Positions 26,743 through 33,540 of a stretch of 64,000 nucleotides of DNA are shown here, in pieces (positions within the stretch are counted from its first letter, which is position 1; the number at the start of each line of letters is the position of its first letter). Location: positions 1,612,001 through 1,676,000 of the forward strand of contig CANMWG010000001.1 of the NCBI GenBank assembly GCA_947501555.1, read 5' to 3'. The DNA is from an uncultured Paracoccaceae bacterium. Lineage in GTDB: Bacteria; Pseudomonadota; Alphaproteobacteria; Rhodobacterales; Rhodobacteraceae. The notes under the pieces were generated by a model. The model was given only the letters and a program-made list of their open reading frames with translations. It was not told the origin of the DNA and did not search any database. The translations under genes were made by a program, and so were the position numbers.

Positions 26743-27922
26743 AAATGAAGCGCGTGAACGCCGGTGGCGCTTGGCCATCGGTGGTGAAGATGACCAGCTT
26801 CCACCGGGTGACCAGCGGCTGTCAGCCGCGCTGACCATGTTGTACGGAGCCGAAGAAGACGGCGATCCAAACGCAAAAAGCCAAAAGCGGCGGGGCGGAC
26901 TTGGCAGGTCAGCCCCCGCCGTTTCAAAGTGGATGGGCGATATCCGCGAATTTTTCCCAACACCTGTTGTTCAGGTTGTCCAAAAGGACGCATTTGAAAG
27001 GCTGGGGCTTCAACAAATGCTGATGGAACCCGAGTTTTTGCAAGCAGTTGAAGCGGACGTTAATCTTGTGGCCGACCTTGTGTCGCTGCGCAACGTCATG
27101 CCCGAAAAAACCAAAGAAACAGCACGCGAGGTTATTGCAAAAGTCGTCGCCGAGTTGATGGAGCGTCTTGAACGCAAAACCGCCGAAGCCCTGCGAGGTG
27201 CCGTCGATAAATCCCGGCGCACCAATCGCCCCCGCTTTGCTGATATCGATTGGCCGCGCACAATCCAGAAAAACCTACACACGTGGCAGCCTGATCATCA
27301 AACAGTCATCCCTGAGCGCTTGGTCGGCTTCATGCGCAAACAACGCCGCATCGTTGACTTGGATGAAGTGATCCTCTGCGTTGATCAATCTGGCTCCATG
27401 GCGCCGTCGGTGATCTATGCGTCAATTTTTTCGGCCGTCATGGCCTCTTTGCCGGTGGTCAAGACCAAGCTTGTTTGCTTTGACACGGCAATTTTAGATC
27501 TAACAGACCAGTTGCAGGATCCGGTTGATGTACTGTTTGGTGTGCAGCTTGGCGGTGGCACCGATATCAATCAAGCTGTCGCCTATTGCGAGGACAAAAT
27601 CGAAGCCCCGTCCAAGGCACATCTTGTCCTGATCACCGATTTGTATGAAGGCGGCAACAAACAGGAGTTGCTGGCACGTGTGGCGCGCTTGATTGGGCTC
27701 GGCGTGAATGTCATCGTCCTGCTGGCGCTCTCGGATCAAGGCAAACCCTTTTACGATCCGTCACTATCAAGCAAAATCGCGGCACTTGGCGCACCTGTTT
27801 TTGCCTGCACACCGGACCAATTTCCGGACTTAATGGCCGCGGCGCTGCGACGAGATGATATATTGGCATGGGCGGCCTCCGAAGATATCAAAGTTATCGC
27901 CGAAGAGGTCGAGGCGGGATAA
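26735..27922 (+). CDS. VWA-domain protein (MoxR partner)
   Basis: The 395-residue protein has an N-terminal helical region and a C-terminal VWA domain from about residue 205 with an intact MIDAS: LCVDQSGSM, the later Thr in GGGTDINQAV, and LITDLYEGG. There is no signal peptide or membrane helix, so it acts in the cytoplasm. It closes the five-gene operon, and is the likely metal-dependent adaptor of the MoxR ATPase. The ATG at 26735 overlaps the DUF5682 stop. Confidence 0.88.
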   Translation: MDENEARERRWRLAIGGEDDQLPPGDQRLSAALTMLYGAEEDGDPNAKSQKRRGGLGRSAPAVSKWMGDIREFFPTPVVQVVQKDAFERLGLQQMLMEPEFLQAVEADVNLVADLVSLRNVMPEKTKETAREVIAKVVAELMERLERKTAEALRGAVDKSRRTNRPRFADIDWPRTIQKNLHTWQPDHQTVIPERLVGFMRKQRRIVDLDEVILCVDQSGSMAPSVIYASIFSAVMASLPVVKTKLVCFDTAILDLTDQLQDPVDVLFGVQLGGGTDINQAVAYCEDKIEAPSKAHLVLITDLYEGGNKQELLARVARLIGLGVNVIVLLALSDQGKPFYDPSLSSKIAALGAPVFACTPDQFPDLMAAALRRDDILAWAASEDIKVIAEEVEAG

Positions 27923-28041
27923 GCATCACCACATTCGCATAATCAGGATAATACTGCCCCGCCGCCCAGTAAACCGAACATCCGTTGCAAACGCAAAATC
28001 GGAACCACGAGAAATCATCCAAGGCACACAAGGCAACCGTC

Positions 28042-29799
28042 CTACACCGCGAGCGCTTGCCTTTGTCGCAGCGCACGGTACAGACCGTCCTTGCGGCCCA
28101 TCAGTGCGGCAGGCGTGTCATCTTCGACGATGCGCCCTTGATCAAATACAAGAATGCGATCCATACGTTCAACAGTCGCCAACCGGTGCGCGATGACCAG
28201 CGTTGTACGCCCCTCCATCAGTCGTTCGGCGGCCTCAGCAACCCGCTCTTCCGCTTCTGAATCAAGCGATGACGTTGCCTCATCCATGACCAAAACAGGT
28301 GCGTCAGACAGGAAGGCGCGCGCGATCGCTACGCGTTGACGCTCACCACCTGATAGTTTCACACCACGTTCGCCAACCTCTGTGCCATATCCTTTGGCCA
28401 AGCGCGCAATGAAGTCGGCAGCGCCCGCCTGTTTGGCGGCTTTGTGGATGTCTTCTTCGGTCGCACCGGGGCGCGCATACGCAATGTTCTCGGCAAGCGA
28501 GCGATGAAACAAGATCGGCTCTTGCGGAACGAGGGCAATCTGGCGACGCAGTTGTGCCAATGGCACCCGAGCAATATCGACGCCGTCCAATGTGATGGTC
28601 CCGTCTGACACTTCGTGGATCCGCTGGATCAACTTCACAAATGTTGTCTTCCCTGATCCTGATCGACCGACAAGGCCAACCTTTTGACCACTAGGAATGT
28701 CAACATCAAGATCGGTAAACAAAGGTGTCGGTGCGCCATTATACCCATAGTTAACATGCGCAAAAGCCAGCGCCCCTGCCCGCTCGGGCAAGGCCACTGC
28801 CGGCAGGCGCGCGACCTCTTGTTCCGGGGTGACCTGCATCAGATCGACCAGTTCTTCGGCGTCATTGACCGCCTTTTGCAAGGTCCGCACATGGTTCCCG
28901 ATCTGGCGCAGATACCCGTCAAGCATACCCAGTGCTGAAACGACAAAAGCAATTTCGCCCGCGTCGGCCAGGCCGGCCGTATAAGTCAGCAAGGCACCAC
29001 CCAACACGGCGGCACGTAGCCCCCAGATGGAGGCATCCTGCGCCAAACCAGACCACGTCCCGCGCCGCCACGTGCGCCGCGTACGATGTGCCCATTTATC
29101 CAGAACACGCTGCAGCCGCATATCTTCACGCGCCTCGCCTGCATGGGCCCGGACAACCGCATTCGATGTGATCGCGTCGGCTAACGCACCAGACACGCGA
29201 CTATCCTGCGCATTTGCAAGCCGGGCTGCAGGGGCAACCCATTTGAGCGTCAGCACAAGCGACAAACTCAAGAACAGCACAGCGCCGATTAACGCAATGA
29301 GACCCACTTCCCAGCGGAACGCGGTCAACGTCCCGATTGTTCCCATCAGGATCAGGACCGACGGCAACAAAGCCAGCAAAAGGACATCGCCTAACTCATC
29401 CAATGCCCATGCCCCGCGCGTGATTTTGCGGACGGTGGATCCCGCAAATGCATTGGCGTGCCAGTCCGCTGGTAGCCGCTGAATGTGGGCGAATGCCTCA
29501 GCTTCTGCCGAACGCATTGTGGGTACGGTCAAATCGATAATGCAAAAATAGCTGAGTATTTTTGCAGCAACCGAAACGATGCCTAACGCCAAAAGTGTCG
29601 CAAATGCAGCCCAAGGGGTGTTTCCCTCGGCAACGGCGGCAACTAAACGACCTGTTATGACGGGGATCGCGATATCAGCCGCGATCGAGGCCAGCATGAG
29701 CACCAAAATAGCAACGGCAAGGCCGCGAAGGCGCAGCCATAAGCGAAATGTGAATGAAAGGACGCGCGCAAACGCGCTGTCGGTCGCAAAATAAGACAT
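28042..29799 (-). CDS. ABC exporter (fused membrane and ATPase domains)
   Basis: This 585-residue half-transporter has six membrane helices in residues 20-300 (LAVAILVLMLASIAADIAIPVITG; LLLALLPSVLILMGTIGTL). The ATPase domain shows Walker A GLVGRSGSGKTT, Q-loop LVPQEPILF, signature LSGGERQRVAIARAFL, Walker B VLVMDEATSSLD and the switch His in VIAHRL. It forms a homodimer in the inner membrane; the substrate is unknown (lipid or drug exporter class). It converges with the VWA operon and is preceded by a small inverted repeat. Confidence 0.9.
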   Translation of the reverse strand: MSYFATDSAFARVLSFTFRLWLRLRGLAVAILVLMLASIAADIAIPVITGRLVAAVAEGNTPWAAFATLLALGIVSVAAKILSYFCIIDLTVPTMRSAEAEAFAHIQRLPADWHANAFAGSTVRKITRGAWALDELGDVLLLALLPSVLILMGTIGTLTAFRWEVGLIALIGAVLFLSLSLVLTLKWVAPAARLANAQDSRVSGALADAITSNAVVRAHAGEAREDMRLQRVLDKWAHRTRRTWRRGTWSGLAQDASIWGLRAAVLGGALLTYTAGLADAGEIAFVVSALGMLDGYLRQIGNHVRTLQKAVNDAEELVDLMQVTPEQEVARLPAVALPERAGALAFAHVNYGYNGAPTPLFTDLDVDIPSGQKVGLVGRSGSGKTTFVKLIQRIHEVSDGTITLDGVDIARVPLAQLRRQIALVPQEPILFHRSLAENIAYARPGATEEDIHKAAKQAGAADFIARLAKGYGTEVGERGVKLSGGERQRVAIARAFLSDAPVLVMDEATSSLDSEAEERVAEAAERLMEGRTTLVIAHRLATVERMDRILVFDQGRIVEDDTPAALMGRKDGLYRALRQRQALAV

Positions 29800-29807
29800 G
29801 GAATTTT

Positions 29808-29826
29808 CGCGGTGTCACGCACCGCG
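29808..29826. promoter_or_regulatory. Inverted repeat upstream of the ABC exporter
   Basis: CGCGGTG and CACCGCG form a 7-bp inverted repeat with a five-base centre, located 8 bases upstream of the exporter's ATG on the minus strand. It could be an operator or a leader hairpin. Confidence 0.35.
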
Positions 29827-30068
29827 CCCTGCAAAAAAAATGTCCGAAGGTAGAACAAAAACAGCTGATACTTGGGCCAACTCGGCCGAATGTTATCAGG
29901 TGCCGATGGATCCTATGCGGATGCCATTCGGGAGGAAACGGTTGCCAATTCTCATGATCGCCCTCCTTGCAGGGGTTGTGTGCTGCCAATTAAGGCGAGC
30001 GGTGCCGCTAAGTCAAGCCTGATGTCCCACGGCCCGCTTGGGCGAAGCCAAGTCCCCCGCGAACCAGT

Positions 30069-30132
30069 CATGTTCAAAGGGATCAGCGTTAGCCCCGTTG
30101 GGTCCGTCGCAAAGCACCGTAGGCGTCCGCAC
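30069..30132 (-). pseudogene. Decayed partial copy of rtcB
   Basis: A stretch of about 64 bases resembles the part of rtcB at 30663-30729. Its first 28 or so bases have one or two mismatches (on the minus strand the reading GLTLIPLNM is shared), and similarity fades over the next 40 bases with small gaps. It lies in the otherwise gene-free 29800-30307 interval, about 600 bases downstream of the intact copy in the same orientation. It is too short to be functional and points to a past duplication or recombination at the end of the repair operon. Confidence 0.55.
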
Positions 30133-30307
30133 AAATATCCGTCGAAATGGCCCTAACCATTGTGTTTGGAGCGCTACGGCAGCTCAATGAGCTCATGCCA
30201 CACCTTCCCGTCAAAGGCATAGGCTTGCCGCGCGGTATAAGCGACAAGACAGTCTTCACATGCGGCAGCGTGACCTTCTGCCAGCCGACCGTTGTGGAAA
30301 GGGCGAC

Positions 30308-31747
30308 CTAGCGCCGCCCTTTGCGTTTTTTCTTATCCTTCCAAAATGGCGGGATATCCCCCGCCATCATGCAGCCGTAAGGGTCGATGTAATCGACGAT
30401 CTCGGCCAAATCGAAGGTGCCGATCTGGCGCACCACATTCGCTGCGTTTTTGTAGGACGACGGCAGCTCAGACGCATCAATCGGACCCGCCGGAAAGCGG
30501 ACATCAAGGCCTTTTGTCTCAGCTTCCAACGCCTCTTGCGCGGTCATCTCGCCCATCCGGCGCTTGTGCTCAGAGCGCGAGAAGTTCCGGCCCGCCCCAT
30601 GCGGTGAAAAGCCCAGAGCATGATCGGCGTCTGACCCACGCACGACCAAGACAGGCTCGGCCATGTTCAAAGGGATCAGCGTCAGCCCTGTGGCATCAGC
30701 TGCATAGTCACCCCACGCAGGCGTCGCCCCCTTGCCATGATAGTAAAGATCACCACGTTTGAAGACAAAGTTATGCTCGTTCCAGAACCGCTCACCCGGT
30801 TGCGCACCAGACATTTCCACAGTCGCCTGATGGATCGCGTTATGGTTGGCTTTGGTCCATTTGCGGATCAGCTGCAACGCCTCCCAATAGTCTCGGCCAT
30901 CCTCGGTGTCTGCCGGGATCCAGGCGTTCTGCTTCAGCGTATCGGGCGAAAGCTTGCGGCGATACTTCTCCGCCACTTCCATGCCCAGCTTATACAGCAC
31001 GGCCCCCGGCCCGCGAGAACCATGATGCGTGACCACAGCCGTCCGGCCCGTATTGCGGGATTTGCCCACAAACAGGAAATGGTTGCCGTCTCCTTGGGTG
31101 CCCAAATGCTCCACCGCCATGCGCTGGATCTTGGGGTTTTGCAGGAACCGGTTCTCACGGAACGCGTCCATCAGTTTTTGCGACAGGGTATAGCGCTTGC
31201 CATTCGGGCGGCCGCCGGGGCCGAAATGGGTGGCTTTCTCAGCCGCATCCAAGACCGCCTTTGGGTCAATATCGCCCATATCGGTCATCATGACCGAACA
31301 GCAGATATCAGCCGAATGCATCCCCGGATGGATCGCGTTCTTGGCCGCAACAACGCCGCCGACGGGGATCGTGCCCATCGGACCAGCAGGGCAAGCATCG
31401 GGCATCACCGCCGCAGACGCGACTGTGGGTGTGCGAACAACCGCCTTCATCGTTTCGCGAACGTCTTCAAGGTTCTTGGCCTCATCCGCGTTCCCCTCTG
31501 TGACCTCAATATTGAAAGTCAAAGGCACATCACCCGCCTTCTGCAATGGCAGTGTCGGTGGCGGGGGCGGGGGTTTCATCCCTTCCAATTTGGCGCGGAT
31601 CTGATCCGCAGCATAGCCAGCCGCCGCGGCGGCTTGCGCGATTTCAAGCAAACGCCGGAAGTCCTTGCCGGGGATATGGCCCCAGTCTTTGAGTGTTTCG
31701 CCAGTGATTTCGATCTGTGTCATGTCTTCATCTTCCATCTGACCCAT
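30308..31747 (-). CDS. rtcB: RtcB family RNA ligase
   Basis: RtcB joins RNA 3'-phosphate or 2',3'-cyclic phosphate ends to 5'-OH ends using GTP and manganese, repairing cleaved tRNAs. The 479-residue protein keeps the metal and catalytic residues: SADICCSV (Asp147, Cys150), GDGNHF, THHGSRG, WNEHNFVF, and the guanylylated His383 in SPHGAGRNFSR. It carries an N-terminal extension of about 95 residues with a six-Pro run (residues 59-64) that E. coli RtcB lacks. Starts at 31738 or 31723 are also possible. It is the last gene of the rsr-RNA array-kptA-rtcB operon. No RtcA cyclase gene is present. Confidence 0.93.
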   Translation of the reverse strand: MGQMEDEDMTQIEITGETLKDWGHIPGKDFRRLLEIAQAAAAAGYAADQIRAKLEGMKPPPPPPTLPLQKAGDVPLTFNIEVTEGNADEAKNLEDVRETMKAVVRTPTVASAAVMPDACPAGPMGTIPVGGVVAAKNAIHPGMHSADICCSVMMTDMGDIDPKAVLDAAEKATHFGPGGRPNGKRYTLSQKLMDAFRENRFLQNPKIQRMAVEHLGTQGDGNHFLFVGKSRNTGRTAVVTHHGSRGPGAVLYKLGMEVAEKYRRKLSPDTLKQNAWIPADTEDGRDYWEALQLIRKWTKANHNAIHQATVEMSGAQPGERFWNEHNFVFKRGDLYYHGKGATPAWGDYAADATGLTLIPLNMAEPVLVVRGSDADHALGFSPHGAGRNFSRSEHKRRMGEMTAQEALEAETKGLDVRFPAGPIDASELPSSYKNAANVVRQIGTFDLAEIVDYIDPYGCMMAGDIPPFWKDKKKRKGRR

Positions 31748-31762
31748 TCCTTTGTGCCAGTT

Positions 31763-32302
31763 TTATGTGTTCAAGTATTTTGGGGGCACGTGATCTGTCA
31801 GCCAAACCCCATTGTCAGCTTGATAAAATGCAAAGCCGTCACTGCTCATCCGTCCTGCATCAACAGTCAAAATAACCGGTTTGCCGTGGCGCTGTCCGAC
31901 CTTCAGCGCGGTGTCACGATCTGCCGACAAATGCACCTGCTGCCGCCCGCCGGGTTTGAGCCCCTGTTCCGTGATTGGGGCGATATTCTGGACCGCCGTG
32001 CCGTGATACAAAACTTCCGGTGGCTGCTTGGCGGGCACGCCCAGAACTACCGGGACCGAATGGCCCTGTGCCGCACGGATTTGGGTGCCATCACCCGACA
32101 GCGTGAACCGCTTCTTGTCGCTTGTGGCGACAATCTGTTCCAGGTCCGCACGGGAAATCCTATGCCCGAATGCTGCAAGCCGGGGCAGCAGGGTGTTAAC
32201 TTCGACCCATCCTTGCGGGTCAAGGGTCACCCCGATTTTTTCTGGCGCATGGCGTAGTACCTGTGCCAACAACCGGCTAGTTTTTTGCAATGTTTTTGTC
32301 AT
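31763..32302 (-). CDS. kptA: RNA 2'-phosphotransferase KptA/Tpt1
   Basis: Tpt1-family enzymes remove an internal RNA 2'-phosphate by transferring it to NAD+, giving ADP-ribose cyclic phosphate. The 179-residue protein has the N-terminal winged-helix part (LQKTSRLLAQVLRHAPEKIGVTLDPQGWV) and the NAD domain with ALYHGT-like VLYHGTA, VHLSADRDTALKVG and VILTVDA. The conserved Arg, His and Arg residues are present. It lies 15 bp upstream of rtcB and just downstream of the tRNA-like array. RtcB ligation leaves no 2'-phosphate, so the substrate in this operon is not obvious. Confidence 0.93.
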   Translation of the reverse strand: MTKTLQKTSRLLAQVLRHAPEKIGVTLDPQGWVEVNTLLPRLAAFGHRISRADLEQIVATSDKKRFTLSGDGTQIRAAQGHSVPVVLGVPAKQPPEVLYHGTAVQNIAPITEQGLKPGGRQQVHLSADRDTALKVGQRHGKPVILTVDAGRMSSDGFAFYQADNGVWLTDHVPPKYLNT

Positions 32303-32329
32303 TCTTAAACTCTCAAATCAAACCATGGC

Positions 32330-32455
32330 CGGAACAAGGTGGTTGCAGGATGTTTTTCCGCCACCAGATTGCTCTGGGCTGGGTTTGAACCAGCACGGGC
32401 CCGAAGGCCCACCCACGAAGGGCTGCGTCTACCTGTAATCCTGCAGGCATTTCTG
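32330..32455 (-). ncRNA. Y RNA-like unit 8 with tRNA-like module
   Basis: The most kptA-proximal unit. The conserved loop strands ATGC (32450-32447) and CTTG (32338-32335) are flanked by a weak outer helix CAGAA/TTCCG (4 of 5 pairs) and a perfect inner helix TGCAGGAT/ATCCTGCA. Inside lie a GGGCC-TTCG-GGCCC hairpin, a T arm GCTGG-TTCAAAC-CCAGC, and a closed acceptor-like stem CCAGA-GCAA-TCTGG with a GNRA loop. The D arm is reduced to TGGCGGAAA. Order is T arm before acceptor, as in the other units. Confidence 0.6.
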
Positions 32456-32463
32456 ACTATGGG

Positions 32464-32542
32464 TCCGGGGGACAAAAGATGCGTGAGATGCCTTTCGGCG
32501 ACCGATTTTGCGCGATGTATTCCCACGAGGCATTCCCCCGGA
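32464..32542 (-). ncRNA. Y RNA-like unit 7, short form without T arm
   Basis: The outer helix TCCGGGGGA/TCCCCCGGA is perfect over 9 bp, the internal loop is ATGC opposite TTTG, and the inner helix is CGTGGGA/TCTCACG. The enclosed part (about 30 bases) has no tRNA T arm. It keeps only the putative Ro-binding stem. Confidence 0.6.
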
Positions 32543-32578
32543 TGTTTCCTTTCTATTTTGTGAGGTGCACAGGGCATT

Positions 32579-32651
32579 GCCTGGACCTCGGGGTGGGTGC
32601 GAAGCGCTCTCCCCATGGGGGAGGTCCAGGCGCTGCCCGGCGGGGCCGGGC
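32579..32651 (-). ncRNA. Structured RNA element in the array, not Y-like
   Basis: On the minus strand a GCCCGG-CCCCG-CCGGGC hairpin (32651-32635) is followed by a perfect 11-bp stem GCCTGGACCTC/GAGGTCCAGGC enclosing 31 bases that include CCCCATGGGG and GCGCTTCGC. It lacks the ATGC/CTTG loop and T arm, so it is a different structure, lying between tRNA-Gln and Y-like unit 7. Role unknown. Confidence 0.5.
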
Positions 32652-32686
32652 GGGATGTGACATCTTGCGCTGCGCTTCAGTTCATT

Positions 32687-32762
32687 TGGCTGGAAGGGTA
32701 GGATTCGAACCTACAGCCGACGAGATCAAAACCCGTTGCTCTACCAATTGAGCTACCTTCCA
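32687..32762 (-). tRNA. tRNA-Gln (UUG)
   Basis: A complete cloverleaf: acceptor TGGAAGG/CCTTCCA, D arm GCTC...GAGC, anticodon stem ACGGG/CTCGT with loop TTTTGAT (anticodon TTG), and T arm GTAGG-TTCGAAT-CCTAC. Discriminator G and CCA are encoded. U1-A72 and the UUG anticodon fit tRNA-Gln. It lies 4 bases downstream of tRNA-Asn inside the rsr-kptA interval. Confidence 0.92.
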
Positions 32763-32766
32763 TTAT

Positions 32767-32841
32767 TGGCTCGGCTGGCTGGATTCGAACCAGCGACATC
32801 CTGATTAACAGTCAGGCGCTCTGCCACTGAGCTACAGCCGA
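32767..32841 (-). tRNA. tRNA-Asn (GUU)
   Basis: A complete cloverleaf: acceptor TCGGCTG/CAGCCGA, D arm GCTCAGTGGCAGAGC, anticodon stem CCTGA/TCAGG with loop CTGTTAA (anticodon GTT), and T arm GCTGG-TTCGAAT-CCAGC. Discriminator G and CCA are encoded. It begins 5 bases after Y-like unit 6 and is followed at once by tRNA-Gln. Confidence 0.93.
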
Positions 32842-32846
32842 ATGGG

Positions 32847-32906
32847 GGAGGACAAGGGATTGATGAGACATCTCTTTGGCTGATGTAGTCCCACCGGCAT
32901 TCCTCC
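32847..32906 (-). ncRNA. Y RNA-like unit 6, minimal stem-loop
   Basis: A 60-base unit with outer helix GGAGGA/TCCTCC, internal loop ATGC/CTTG, inner helix GGTGGGAC/GTCTCATC (with G-U pairs) and a short apical part. It has the full conserved stem but no tRNA-like module. It lies directly upstream of tRNA-Asn. Confidence 0.65.
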
Positions 32907-33017
32907 GGTTTGATGCATTTCGATTTCGTATCGCGCCGCCAATCGCTGTCTTTCGCCTGCGGCTCAAACGCAATTGGTGACATTTGATTTCGCAAGATGA
33001 AATCGAAACGCGTTGAT

Positions 33018-33095
33018 TGGTTAGGGATGGAGGATTTGAACCTCCGGCCTCCGCAGTCCAAGTGCGGCACTCTGACCAGCCTGAGCTAATCCCTG
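33018..33095 (-). tRNA. Atypical tRNA-Pro (UGG) with C1-A72 mismatch
   Basis: The cloverleaf is complete: D arm GCTC...GAGT, anticodon stem CCGCA/TGCGG with loop CTTGGAC (anticodon TGG), T arm GGAGG-TTCAAAT-CCTCC, encoded A73 and CCA. The acceptor CAGGGAT/ATCCCTA leaves C1 opposite A72, a feature of initiator tRNAs; ordinary bacterial tRNA-Pro has C1-G72, which the synthetase reads. Decoding of Pro is therefore likely by anticodon but charging is doubtful. Confidence 0.8.
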
Positions 33096-33105
33096 TGATG
33101 TAAAT

Positions 33106-33237
33106 CCCCGGCGACAAGGGGGGCTGAAACGTTACGCGCTCTATCCATCTGAGCTACCCCGGCATGGTACCAGGGGTGGGGCTCGAACCCACGACCTCGA
33201 CATCCAAAATGTAGTTCCAACCGGCATTCGCCAGGGG
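33106..33237 (-). ncRNA. Y RNA-like unit 5 with tRNA-like module
   Basis: Outer helix CCCCTGGCGA/TCGCCGGGG (one bulged T), internal loop ATGC/CTTG, inner helix GGTTGGAAC/GTTTCAGCC. The module has T arm GTGGG-TTCGAGC-CCCAC, then an acceptor-like stem CCCTGG/CCGGGG closed by TACCATG, then D arm TAGCTCAGATGGATAGAGC. The loop contains ACCA, as if a tRNA 3' end had been joined to a tRNA 5' end: the circularly permuted order. Confidence 0.78.
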
Positions 33238-33248
33238 GTGGATTCGGG

Positions 33249-33371
33249 TCCGGCAACAAGGGGTGGGCGAAACAAAGGTGAATTGCTCTACCAACTGAGC
33301 TACCCCGAAACGGGGGCGGGATTCGAACCCGCGACCTATCCATTAATGTAGTTCCACCAGCATTTGCCGGA
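33249..33371 (-). ncRNA. Y RNA-like unit 4 with tRNA-like module
   Basis: Outer helix TCCGGCAA/TTGCCGGA (perfect 8 bp), internal loop ATGC/CTTG, inner helix GGTGGAAC/GTTTCGCC. The module holds T arm GCGGG-TTCGAAT-CCCGC, a closed acceptor-like stem CCCCG-TTT-CGGGG, and D arm TAGCTCAGTTGGTAGAGC. Confidence 0.78.
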
Positions 33372-33382
33372 TGTTTTTTTGC

Positions 33383-33530
33383 CCTGACGACAAGGATGTA
33401 AGAAACAGTCTGGGGCCCCGCCCCCATCCCCTTTGGAGATGGTTTTCCGTCTGGACGTTTCGCATGAGGGGAGTTGAACCCTCGGGTGATCCCACTTTGG
33501 AGCGATGTAGTTCCTTAAGCATTCGTCAGG
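33383..33530 (-). ncRNA. Y RNA-like unit 3, T arm but no standard D arm
   Basis: Outer helix CCTGACGA/TCGTCAGG (perfect 8 bp), internal loop ATGC/CTTG, inner helix TAAGGAAC/GTTTCTTA. The module has a T arm-like GAGGG-TTCAACTC-CCCTC with an 8-base loop, then a CATCTCC-AAA-GGGGATG hairpin in place of the acceptor and D arm. The inner-helix change from GGTG to TAAG is matched on the other strand. Confidence 0.72.
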
Positions 33531-33540
33531 TTGTTTTGGT

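Noticed and set aside
30298..30322. Hairpin AAAGGGCG/CGCCCTTT overlapping the rtcB stop as an rtcB terminator.
   Set aside because: On the rtcB strand it includes the stop codon and no T run follows the stem, so terminator function is weakly supported.
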